Source: Terrisporobacter othiniensis
Lineage (GTDB): Bacteria > Bacillota > Clostridia > Peptostreptococcales > Peptostreptococcaceae
Assembly (NCBI RefSeq): GCF_000808015.1
Contig: NZ_JWHR01000007.1
Location: 1-18,673, forward strand
Length of the DNA stretch: 18,673 nucleotides
Reading direction: 5' to 3'
Shown here: positions 1 through 7,071 of the stretch, piece by piece
How the letters are laid out: each line of letters opens with the position of its first letter
Numbering within the stretch: position 1 is the first letter of the stretch
Translations under genes and position numbers: made by a program
The notes under the pieces: generated by a model
Told to the model about the DNA's origin: nothing
Database searches by the model: none
What the model saw: the letters and a program-made list of their open reading frames with translations, nothing else

Positions 1-6
1 AATATA

Positions 7-27
7 CAGTTATTTCCCCAATAACTG
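7..27. repeat. Short inverted repeat at the window edge
   Basis: CAGTTATT (7-14) and AATAACTG (20-27) form a perfect 8-bp inverted repeat around TCCCC. CCCC recurs a few bases to the right. It could be an operator or a hairpin belonging to a gene outside the window. Nothing in view decides this. Confidence 0.3.
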
Positions 28-83
28 ATTACTCCCCAAATAAAATATATTCAATAAAAACCCCTTTTTATAATATATTTTAG

Positions 84-120
84 AATCCTTACTTGATCGG
101 TTAAAGTAAGGATTTTTTTA
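84..120 (+). terminator. Rho-independent terminator, plus strand
   Basis: AATCCTTACTT (84-94) pairs perfectly with AAGTAAGGATT (104-114) around a 9-base loop, followed by a T run to 119. The orientation suits a plus-strand gene ending left of the window. Confidence 0.75.
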
Positions 121-140
121 TTTTCAAGATTTTATATTAT

Positions 141-169
141 AAAAAGACATCTATAATAGATGTCTTTTT
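141..169. terminator. Bidirectional terminator downstream of gap
   Basis: AAAAAGACATCTA (141-153) and TAGATGTCTTTTT (157-169) form a perfect 13-bp stem with a 3-base loop, flanked by A and T runs on both sides. It lies 16 bases beyond the gap stop codon on the minus strand and probably ends that transcript. It can work in either direction. Confidence 0.8.
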
Positions 170-185
170 ATAATATATTCATTTT

Positions 186-1220
186 CTAAATAATATCTTC
201 TAAAACTTTCATTTTATTAGAAACAAAATCAACTAAGTCTACTGTTCTTGAAGAATAACCCCATTCATTATCATACCATGAAACAATTTTAAACATTCTA
301 CTTCCCATTGCCATTGTTGATAATCCATCTACTATTGATGAACGGCTATCTCCCCTATAATCTATTGATACTAATGGTTCTTCACTATATCCTAAAATCC
401 CTTTCATTTCATTTTCTGATGCTTTTTTAAATGCTGCATTTACCTCTTGTATAGTAGCATCTTTCTTTAATACACAAACTAAATCTACAAGTGATACAGT
501 TGGTGTTGGAACCCTTACAGCAAATCCATTTAATTTTCCTTTTAATTGTGGTAAAACTTTAGCAACTGCTTTTGCAGCCCCAGTTGTAGTAGGTATCATT
601 GATTCTCCAGCAGCTCTTGCTCTTCTTAAATCCTTATGTGTTTTGTCTAATATTCTTTGGTCATTTGTGTAAGCATGTATAGTAGTCATTAGCCCTTCTT
701 CTATTCCAAATTCATTCTCTAATACTTTTGCAAAAGGTGCTAAGCAGTTAGTTGTACAAGATGCATTTGATATTATGTTGTGAATATCTTCATCATATTC
801 ATTTTCATTAACACCCATAACAATAGTTTTGTCTTCATCTTTACCAGGAGCAGTTATTATAACTTTTTTTGCTCCATTTTTAATATGCTTCATACAATCT
901 TCTTTTTTTACAAACTTACCAGTAGATTCTATTACTAACTCCACTCCTAATTCATTCCATGGAATTTGACCTGGATCACCATATCTAAGTATTTTTATAT
1001 CATTGTCATTTATAACTATTGTTTCTTCATCTTTGACCTTTACATCACCTTTAAATATACCATAGCAAGAATCATATTTAAATAAATGTGCTAATGTGTC
1101 TGCCTCTGCCCTAGCATTTATAGCTACTATCTCAAAGCTATCTCTTGGCATTTCCTCTACTATTCTAAGCACATTTCTTCCTATTCTTCCAAAACCGTTA
1201 ATTCCTACTTTTATTTTCAA
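186..1220 (-). CDS. gap: Glyceraldehyde-3-phosphate dehydrogenase, GapB-like
   Basis: This is a phosphorylating GAPDH that interconverts glyceraldehyde 3-phosphate and 1,3-bisphosphoglycerate in glycolysis or gluconeogenesis. With the start chosen here it has 344 residues, the usual length. The Rossmann motif GFGRIG is at 9-14, the catalytic SNASCTTNC has Cys155, and the partner His is His182. The start is TTG at 1220, seven bases after GGAGG. The upstream in-frame GTG at 1235 overlaps that ribosome site and is unlikely to be used. The residue after Asn35, normally an Asp that selects NAD, is Ala36, and the Leu-Pro pair of NAD enzymes is Lys193-Thr194. The sequence also resembles Bacillus GapB, so use of NADP in the anabolic direction is plausible but not proven. 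The gene stands alone, without pgk or tpi, and is divergent from the gene at 1558. Confidence 0.95.
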   Translation of the reverse strand: MKIKVGINGFGRIGRNVLRIVEEMPRDSFEIVAINARAEADTLAHLFKYDSCYGIFKGDVKVKDEETIVINDNDIKILRYGDPGQIPWNELGVELVIESTGKFVKKEDCMKHIKNGAKKVIITAPGKDEDKTIVMGVNENEYDEDIHNIISNASCTTNCLAPFAKVLENEFGIEEGLMTTIHAYTNDQRILDKTHKDLRRARAAGESMIPTTTGAAKAVAKVLPQLKGKLNGFAVRVPTPTVSLVDLVCVLKKDATIQEVNAAFKKASENEMKGILGYSEEPLVSIDYRGDSRSSIVDGLSTMAMGSRMFKIVSWYDNEWGYSSRTVDLVDFVSNKMKVLEDII

Positions 1221-1557
1221 GTTTATTCCTCCCACATATCATTTATAATTATTTAGAGTATACTATATATTTATCTTTCTCTCTTTTCCCTTTATATTGC
1301 TAAAGTAAATTTAAAATCAGCAATAATATAATGTATATTAAATGTCTTATTTCGAGATAAATAGCTTATTTAGTGTGTTATATTTACAATATATAGTGTA
1401 CACTATATAAATATGATACACTATTTTATATATATTTTCAATAAGTATTTAATTATTTGTATACAATAAATATTACAAAACATCATTCTTTACAAATATT
1501 CATAGTTTTTTGTATTAATTCATATACTTTTTTAAGATATTAATAGGAGTGATAAAA
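1221..1557. other. Divergent intergenic region between gap and an unknown gene
   Basis: This gene-free stretch must hold the promoters of both flanking genes. It contains a GGAGG ribosome site for gap near 1228-1232, an AGGAG ribosome site for the right-hand gene at 1545-1549, and a 20-bp palindrome near 1390. I could not pick a convincing -35/-10 pair for either direction; the sequence is so AT-rich that many weak matches exist. Confidence 0.6.
1390..1424. promoter_or_regulatory. Palindrome plus extra half-site, candidate operator
   Basis: TATATAGTGTACACTATATA at 1390-1409 is a perfect 20-bp palindrome. Its half-site TACACTAT (1400-1407) recurs in the same orientation at 1417-1424. A related imperfect palindrome with AGTATACT lies around 1257-1264, closer to gap. 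The position between divergent genes suggests a repressor or activator site. The regulator is not known and is not encoded in the window. Confidence 0.5.
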
Positions 1558-2166
1558 ATGAAAATAACTCAAAATCAATATATAAATAAGTCTAAGTCAA
1601 CTAAAAATATAGTTAACTCAGAAGTCCATTCACAACTTAATTATTCCTGTGATATTTCCAATGGGTATATACAAAGTAAAAACTTATCCTTATTTAATGG
1701 AGTTAGTGAAGAAATGGATTGTGGCGGAAATAGTACTTTTGAATATGCTTATTTTTTATTGTCTAACCCTAAAAAGTCCAACGTAAGCATTTATGTTAAA
1801 AACTCTATAATTACTAATTTATCCCCAAGCCCTATCATCTCCAAAGTATATTATTGTGTAGAAGATGTAGCTGGCAATTTAGATAGTTCAAACAATACAA
1901 CTATAACAAATTCCAATTCAAGTGGAAGTATGCCTGCAGGCAGAATATTTTTTGGTAATGATGTTGAAAAAATATATGGTGTTTATGGTCAAAATCTAAT
2001 TATACCGCCTTATAATATGTATACATCCAATGAGAATGGTGGCATAGTTATTTCTCCAGGCTTTAGTTATCTCTTTGAAATTAGCCCTGTTAAGGAAGAA
2101 ATAACTTCAAACTTTGTCATGTCATTTTCATGGTGGGAAGAACCCATGTCCTCTTACTTGGACTAA
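1558..2166 (+). CDS. Hypothetical protein, 202 residues, probably beta-rich
   Basis: I do not recognise this family. The start is the ATG at 1558, eight bases after AGGAG; an upstream in-frame GTG at 1549 overlaps the ribosome site and is rejected. There is no signal peptide or membrane segment. The N-terminal 20 residues are polar and rich in Lys, Asn and Ser. A middle part with many alternating hydrophobic and polar residues looks like beta strands, and a Ser/Asn-rich linker lies near residues 111-123. The C-terminus holds a short aromatic-acidic motif, FSWWEEP. Such small soluble beta-rich proteins in clostridia can be spore or surface proteins, but nothing here proves that. It is a single gene, divergent from gap, with a strong terminator directly after it. 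Confidence 0.75.
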   Translation: MKITQNQYINKSKSTKNIVNSEVHSQLNYSCDISNGYIQSKNLSLFNGVSEEMDCGGNSTFEYAYFLLSNPKKSNVSIYVKNSIITNLSPSPIISKVYYCVEDVAGNLDSSNNTTITNSNSSGSMPAGRIFFGNDVEKIYGVYGQNLIIPPYNMYTSNENGGIVISPGFSYLFEISPVKEEITSNFVMSFSWWEEPMSSYLD

Positions 2167-2203
2167 GAAATTTTATAATTTTATAATTTTCCAAATAAAG
2201 AGA

Positions 2204-2247
2204 CTCCTTTCTCTACAATAACTTAATTGTAAAGAAAGGAGCTTTTT
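2204..2247 (+). terminator. Rho-independent terminator of the 1558 gene
   Basis: Arms 2204-2219 and 2226-2241 pair (CTCCTTTC with GAAAGGAG, ACAAT with ATTGT) with a 2-base internal mismatch and a 6-base loop, followed by CTTTTT. It serves the plus-strand gene and just touches the stop codon of the convergent fmdE-like gene at 2246. Confidence 0.8.
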
Positions 2248-2635
2248 ATAAATCATATTTTACCTTAGAAAAATCAAACAGTTCATCTATGTCTGCACTT
2301 AAAATATATTTCATATACCCATCCTTTGTATCAGTATTATTTTTTCCTTTATAAATAATCCTTAGACTGTCATTATTGCTAGCATTGAAAATATTGAAAG
2401 CCAGTTCGTCACTTTCTTTGTAAAATAAATTCTTTTTATCATAATCACATCCAAAAACATATTTTATTCCATCTACTGGGCATGTGTTATTTTCAGTTAT
2501 GCATATAATTTTATCTTCCTTTGGTTTTATATTCATTTTACTTATTATTGCTTCACAAGCCCTTATTCCAATGGCTAATCCTGGACATTCATGACCATGA
2601 AACTTAACAACTTCTTTCCATAATAAATTATTCAT
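2246..2635 (-). CDS. FmdE-domain protein, short form
   Basis: The protein (129 residues) is a stand-alone FmdE domain, named after subunit E of formylmethanofuran dehydrogenase. The metal-binding signature FHGHECPGLAIG spans residues 12-23, with His13, His15 and Cys17. Cys52 follows in NTCPVDG, with further cysteines at 27, 45 and 63. Longer members carry a C-terminal zinc ribbon, which is absent here. Methanogenesis genes are not expected in this genome type, so the role is unknown; a metal-binding or redox function is the safest reading. An AGGAGG site lies four bases before the ATG. It follows the hisD-like gene by 24 bases and is surely cotranscribed with it. Confidence 0.82.
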   Translation of the reverse strand: MNNLLWKEVVKFHGHECPGLAIGIRACEAIISKMNIKPKEDKIICITENNTCPVDGIKYVFGCDYDKKNLFYKESDELAFNIFNASNNDSLRIIYKGKNNTDTKDGYMKYILSADIDELFDFSKVKYDL

Positions 2636-2659
2636 ATTTCCTCCTAGATTTAATTTTAT

Positions 2660-3922
2660 TTATTTTCTTCTTACTTTAGCTGCATTAGCATGAGCATATA
2701 ATCCTTCTTCAACAGCTAAATCATGAGCCACTGGTGCCAGTGAGTTTACCGCTACTTGATTTAATCTTTGAGTAGTACATGTCTTTATAAATGTACCAAC
2801 CCAAACTCCGCCTGTATATCTAGATGCTCTAAGAGTTGGTAAAGTATGATTTGTTCCTGATACATAATCTCCAAAAACCTCTGCTGATAATCCTCCTAAA
2901 AATAAAGATCCATAATTTATTAATTTATCAATTATTTCATCTTCATTTTTTAAGCTTACCTCCAAATGTTCTGGAGCATATTTATTACTAAGTTTCACTG
3001 CCTCATCTAAATTATCCACATATATTATTTCTCCATTATTTCTCCACGAAGATGATGCTATTTCTCTAGTAGGAAGGTCCTTTAAAATCTCATCTACTTT
3101 TTTACATACCTCTTCTCCTAAAATTTTATTTGTAGTAATTAAAATTCCTCTAGCACTGTAGTCATGTTCACATTGTGCTAAAACATCTGCTGCTATATAA
3201 TCAGAGTTAGCTGTTTCATCTGCTATAATCAATACTTCGCTAGGTCCTGCTACAAAATCAATTCCCACACTTCCATAACATTGTCTTTTAGCTTCTGTTA
3301 CATATTTATTTCCTGGACCTACTATAATATCTACTGGTTTTATACTTTCTGTTCCATAGGTAAAAGCGCCTATAGCTTGTACTCCTCCAACAGCATATAT
3401 CTCATCTGCTCCTGCTATATCCATGGCAACTAAAGTTTTTGGATTTATAGAGCTACTATTTTTCATAGTTGGTGAACAAGCACAAATTCTTTTAACTCCT
3501 GCAACCTTTGCTGGAATAATTAACATTAATGCAGTAGAAAAAAGTGGATATCCTCCACCTGGCACATAAGCTAAAGCTGATTCTATAGGTATATGCTTTT
3601 GACCAAGTGTTACACCAGGATAAATTTCTTTTTCAAAGTTATTGTTAAAACTTTCTTTTTGAGCTTTAGCAAACTCTTCAATATTCTTTGATGCAACTTT
3701 AATATCTTCAATAAATTTTATATCTACTTGTTTATATGCCTTTACTATTTCATCCCTAGTAACTTTATAATTTGTTCGTGGATTTTTATCAAATTGTAAA
3801 TTATACTTTCTAACCCCAATATCTTTATTAAGTCTTACTTCGTTTAATATTTCTCTTACTTGAACTTTCACTGTTTTTTCGGTTTCAATATTTTTAAACT
3901 GAGATTTTTTCAGAATTTCCAT
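2660..3922 (-). CDS. hisD: Histidinol dehydrogenase family protein
   Basis: This is a 420-residue homologue of histidinol dehydrogenase, the zinc- and NAD-dependent enzyme of the last two steps of histidine synthesis. All residues expected for catalysis are visible: zinc ligands Gln250, His253, Asp352 and His411, the catalytic pair Glu318-His319 in APEHLE, and His359 in GTNH. The start is the ATG at 3922, seven bases after GGGAGG; the longer frame to 3958 runs through that site and is rejected. No other his gene is nearby. The partners are an FmdE-domain gene and, upstream, the leucine operon. It could be the pathway enzyme encoded apart from its operon, or a paralogue acting on another amino alcohol, as in sulfopropanediol dehydrogenases. 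The family is certain, the substrate is not. Confidence 0.85.
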   Translation of the reverse strand: MEILKKSQFKNIETEKTVKVQVREILNEVRLNKDIGVRKYNLQFDKNPRTNYKVTRDEIVKAYKQVDIKFIEDIKVASKNIEEFAKAQKESFNNNFEKEIYPGVTLGQKHIPIESALAYVPGGGYPLFSTALMLIIPAKVAGVKRICACSPTMKNSSSINPKTLVAMDIAGADEIYAVGGVQAIGAFTYGTESIKPVDIIVGPGNKYVTEAKRQCYGSVGIDFVAGPSEVLIIADETANSDYIAADVLAQCEHDYSARGILITTNKILGEEVCKKVDEILKDLPTREIASSSWRNNGEIIYVDNLDEAVKLSNKYAPEHLEVSLKNEDEIIDKLINYGSLFLGGLSAEVFGDYVSGTNHTLPTLRASRYTGGVWVGTFIKTCTTQRLNQVAVNSLAPVAHDLAVEEGLYAHANAAKVRRK

Positions 3923-3989
3923 ATGTATTCCTCCCATAACAACGGTATAATAAATCAAATATTTCCCTGTTTCGGTCTATATAAAAATA

Positions 3990-4018
3990 ATCCTATCTAT
4001 TTATATATTAGATGTCAA
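3990..4018 (-). promoter_or_regulatory. Sigma-A-type promoter for hisD-fmdE
   Basis: On the minus strand TTGACA (4013-4018) is followed after exactly 17 bases by TAGGAT (3990-3995). The predicted start of transcription is near 3983, giving a leader of about 60 bases before the hisD ATG. This makes hisD-fmdE a unit separable from leuACDB. Confidence 0.75.
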
Positions 4019-4079
4019 CAATAATACAATTAATATAGTTTTTAAATTTAAAAAGAAGCCACTAAACTTAAATAAACCG

Positions 4080-4112
4080 CCTTTATACTTTTTAAATGTA
4101 CAAGTGTAAAGG
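4080..4112. terminator. Hairpin terminator between leuB and hisD
   Basis: CCTTTATACTT (4080-4090) pairs with AAGTGTAAAGG (4102-4112), with one G-U pair on the plus-strand RNA and one mismatch on the minus-strand RNA. It sits 26 bases beyond the leuB stop and would end the leucine operon. The T-rich tail is stronger on the plus strand, so read-through into hisD is possible. Confidence 0.55.
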
Positions 4113-4137
4113 TGTTTTGTTTTTAATTAATTTATTA

Positions 4138-5208
4138 TTAAATCTCTTTAACTATTAAATCTCCCATTTCTTTTGTTCCTATAACATTTCCTATTCCATT
4201 ATATATATCCACAGTTCTATATCCTTTATTAATAACTTTTGTTACTGCACCTTCAATTTCTTTAGCTTCTTTTTCTAAAGAGAATGAATATCTAAGCATC
4301 ATAGCTACGGATAATATTGTAGCTATGGGATTTACTATATTTTTTCCTGCAATATCAGGTGCACTTCCATGGATAGGCTCATACATTCCAAATTTATCAT
4401 CTCTAAGTGATGCTGATGGCAGCATTCCTATGGAACCTGTTATCATTGAGGCTTCATCTGAAATAATATCTCCAAATATGTTATTAGTAACGATGGTATC
4501 AAATTGGCTAGGATCTTTTATTAATTGCATAGTTGCATTGTCTACATACATAAAATTCAGTTTAACTTCTTTATATTCTTCACTTAACTCATTCATTATT
4601 TTTCGCCAAAGTTTAGAGCTATCAAGTACATTTGCTTTGTCTACACAAGTTAATCTTTTTTTTCTAATTCTTGCAGTCTCAAAAGCTTTTTTCCCTATTC
4701 TTCTAATTTCATTTTCATCATACTTTTCCACATCATAAGCCACTTCTACATTATCTATAACTTCTGTTTTTCTATCACCAAAATAAATTCCACCAGTAAG
4801 TTCTCTAACTACTACAAAATCAATACCCTTTTCTACGATATCACGTCTTAAAGGAGAGGATTCTTTTATACTTTCATGCATAGTAGCAGGTCTTAAATTA
4901 ACAAATAAATTGAGCCCCTGTCTTAAAGCCAAAAGACCTTTTTCTGGTCTAATGGAAGGTTCAATATTATCCCAGGCAGGTCCCCCAACTGCACCAAGCA
5001 AAACTGCATCACTTTTTTTACATTCATCTAAAGTTTCTTTTGGTAGAGGAGTCCCAAATTTATCTATGGCAACTCCTCCACCCAATACTTCTATACATTT
5101 AAAATTATGATTATATTTTTTGCCTATTTTATTTAGAACTTTTATTCCTTCATCTACAATTTCTGGTCCTACACCGTCACCTTTTATTACTGCTATTTTA
5201 AAGTCCAT
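4138..5208 (-). CDS. leuB: 3-isopropylmalate dehydrogenase
   Basis: LeuB oxidises and decarboxylates (2R,3S)-3-isopropylmalate to 2-oxoisocaproate with NAD, the third step of leucine synthesis. The 356 residues match the usual length. Substrate-binding arginines are visible in LRQGLNLFVNLRP (Arg96, Arg106) and VVRELTGGIY (Arg135, Tyr142). Lys191 is in VDKANVL, the metal-binding Asp247 and Asp251 are in FGDIISDEAS, and the NAD motif GSAPDIAGKN is at 281-290. The ATG follows a GGGGGG run at ordinary spacing. It is the last gene of the operon, 58 bases after leuD, and a hairpin follows. Confidence 0.97.
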   Translation of the reverse strand: MDFKIAVIKGDGVGPEIVDEGIKVLNKIGKKYNHNFKCIEVLGGGVAIDKFGTPLPKETLDECKKSDAVLLGAVGGPAWDNIEPSIRPEKGLLALRQGLNLFVNLRPATMHESIKESSPLRRDIVEKGIDFVVVRELTGGIYFGDRKTEVIDNVEVAYDVEKYDENEIRRIGKKAFETARIRKKRLTCVDKANVLDSSKLWRKIMNELSEEYKEVKLNFMYVDNATMQLIKDPSQFDTIVTNNIFGDIISDEASMITGSIGMLPSASLRDDKFGMYEPIHGSAPDIAGKNIVNPIATILSVAMMLRYSFSLEKEAKEIEGAVTKVINKGYRTVDIYNGIGNVIGTKEMGDLIVKEI

Positions 5209-5266
5209 TATCTTTTCCCCCCAATTTTATATTTATCACTAATAATTTTAAAATTTAATTCTATTT

Positions 5267-5761
5267 TTATTTGATCATTGTTTTTTCAATAGACTTAATT
5301 AAGCCTCCATTTGAAATAATATTTTGCATAAACTCTGGAAAAGGTTCAGCTTTGTATTCTTCATTCTTACTTATATTTTTTATTATTCCACTATTAAAAT
5401 CTATTTCCAGTTTATCTCCTTCTTCAATTTTCATAGCAGCTTCATCACATTCTAGAATAGGAAGCCCTATATTTATGGCATTTCTATAAAAAATTCTTGC
5501 AAAAGTAGAGGCTATAACACAAGATATTCCACTTTCTTTTATCGCTATTGGAGCATGCTCCCTTGATGAACCACATCCAAAGTTTTTATTTGCAACAATT
5601 ATATCTCCTTCATTTACCTTTTTAGTAAAATTTTTGTCTATATCTTCCATACAATGAGATGCCAACTCTTTCATATCAGGTGTGTTCAGATATCTTGCTG
5701 GTATTATCACATCCGTATCTATATTATCTCCATATTTAAAAACTTTTCCATTTGCTAACAT
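5267..5761 (-). CDS. leuD: 3-isopropylmalate dehydratase small subunit
   Basis: LeuD is the swivelling small subunit of isopropylmalate isomerase; with LeuC it converts 2-isopropylmalate to 3-isopropylmalate. It has 164 residues, the short form found in clostridia and archaea rather than the roughly 200-residue enterobacterial form. Visible are [16 protein letters not shown] (12-27), which contains the substrate-recognition loop, and the conserved [12 protein letters not shown] (60-71). Its ATG overlaps the end of leuC by seven bases (ATGTTAG contains the leuC stop), which implies translational coupling and balanced subunits. Confidence 0.96.
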   Translation of the reverse strand: MLANGKVFKYGDNIDTDVIIPARYLNTPDMKELASHCMEDIDKNFTKKVNEGDIIVANKNFGCGSSREHAPIAIKESGISCVIASTFARIFYRNAINIGLPILECDEAAMKIEEGDKLEIDFNSGIIKNISKNEEYKAEPFPEFMQNIISNGGLIKSIEKTMIK

Positions 5762-7059
5762 GTTGTATCTCCCCCTACTTCTTCACAAATTTCCTCTGGT
5801 GATGATATTTTTCCACTTATAGCCGATGCTGCTGCCACTGCTGGACTTGCCAAATAAATTTCTGACTTTACATGACCCATTCTTCCCAAAAAGTTTCTAT
5901 TCGTAGTTGATACTGCTCTTTCTCCCTGTGCCAATATTCCCATATGTCCTCCTAAACACGGTCCACAAGTTGGAGTTGATATAGCCGCTCCTGCTTTTAC
6001 AAGTTCAGATATATATCCTTTTTCTATCGCCTCTAAATATATACTTTGAGTCCCTGGAAATACTATACATCTCACATCTTTAGCCACTTTTTTATTTTTC
6101 ATAACTTCTGCCGCTATTTTTAAGTCATTTATTCTACCATTTGTACAAGAACCTATTACTACTTGATCTATTTTTATATCTTCAGTAATTTCATCTATGT
6201 TTTTTGTATTTTCAGGTAAGTGAGGAAAGGCTACTGTAGGTCTTAACTCACTTAAATCAACTTCTATGGTTTCATCATATATGGCATCTTCATCAGCTGC
6301 GAAAATTTGATGACTTTTATCTATAGTTTTACATTCATGATTTTTAATATAGCCTTTAGTAATATCATCTACTGGAAAAATTCCATTTTTAGCCCCTGCT
6401 TCTATTGCCATATTGCAAATAGTAAATCTATCATCCATGGTTAAGTGTTTTACACCATCTCCCACAAATTCCATAGACATATATCTAGCTCCATCCACTC
6501 CTATTTTACCTATAATGTGTAAAATAATATCCTTACCACTTATCCATTTTGATGGTTTATTTTTCAAAACAAATTTTATTGCTCCAGGAACTTTGAACCA
6601 AGCCTTCCCTGTGGCCATACCTGCTGCCATATCTGTTGAGCCTATTCCTGTAGAAAATGCTCCAAGTGCCCCATAAGTACAAGTATGGGAATCAGCTCCT
6701 ATTACTACATCTCCTGCTGTTACTAATCCTTTTTCAGGAAGCAAACAGTGTTCTATCCCCATATCTCCCACATCAAAGTAATTTTTTATATTTTTACAGT
6801 TGGCAAAACTTCTCGCCACTTTACATTGTTCGGCACTTTTTATATCTTTATTCGGAGTAAAGTGATCAAGAACTATAGCTACTTTACTACTATCAAATAC
6901 TTTACTAACATTTAATTTTTCAAACTCCCTTATGGCAACAGGAGTTGTTATATCATTCCCAAGAACCAAGTCTAAATCAGCTTCTATTAATTGACCTTTT
7001 TTAACTTCTTTCAAATTAGCATGATCTGCTAAGATTTTTTGTGTCATTGTCATTCCCAT
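5755..7059 (-). CDS. leuC: 3-isopropylmalate dehydratase large subunit
   Basis: LeuC is the aconitase-family large subunit that carries the 4Fe-4S cluster for dehydration and rehydration of isopropylmalate. It has 434 residues, the short clostridial/archaeal form that pairs with the short LeuD. The three cluster ligands are Cys305 in GSCTNGR and Cys365 and Cys368 in [18 protein letters not shown] is at 121-130. The start at 7059 follows GGGGGAT by six bases; ATG codons at positions 3 and 5 of the frame are less well placed. It begins 12 bases after leuA, whose TAG stop runs straight into the leuC ribosome site. Confidence 0.97.
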   Translation of the reverse strand: MGMTMTQKILADHANLKEVKKGQLIEADLDLVLGNDITTPVAIREFEKLNVSKVFDSSKVAIVLDHFTPNKDIKSAEQCKVARSFANCKNIKNYFDVGDMGIEHCLLPEKGLVTAGDVVIGADSHTCTYGALGAFSTGIGSTDMAAGMATGKAWFKVPGAIKFVLKNKPSKWISGKDIILHIIGKIGVDGARYMSMEFVGDGVKHLTMDDRFTICNMAIEAGAKNGIFPVDDITKGYIKNHECKTIDKSHQIFAADEDAIYDETIEVDLSELRPTVAFPHLPENTKNIDEITEDIKIDQVVIGSCTNGRINDLKIAAEVMKNKKVAKDVRCIVFPGTQSIYLEAIEKGYISELVKAGAAISTPTCGPCLGGHMGILAQGERAVSTTNRNFLGRMGHVKSEIYLASPAVAAASAISGKISSPEEICEEVGGDTTC

Positions 7060-7071
7060 TTTTATATCCCC

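Noticed and set aside
1221..1235. GTG at 1235 as the start of gap
   Set aside because: It overlaps the GGAGG site that serves the TTG at 1220, and the extra residues are not part of the family.
4080..4137. Continuous leuACDB-hisD-fmdE operon as the only arrangement
   Set aside because: A hairpin and a strong promoter (TTGACA-17-TAGGAT) separate leuB from hisD, although some read-through cannot be excluded.
4325..4738. Plus-strand frame of 137 codons opposite leuB
   Set aside because: It is antisense to a conserved enzyme, lacks a ribosome site and has a composition typical of a reverse-strand shadow.
6413..6860. Plus-strand frames opposite leuC
   Set aside because: They are antisense shadows without ribosome sites; leuC is intact on the other strand.
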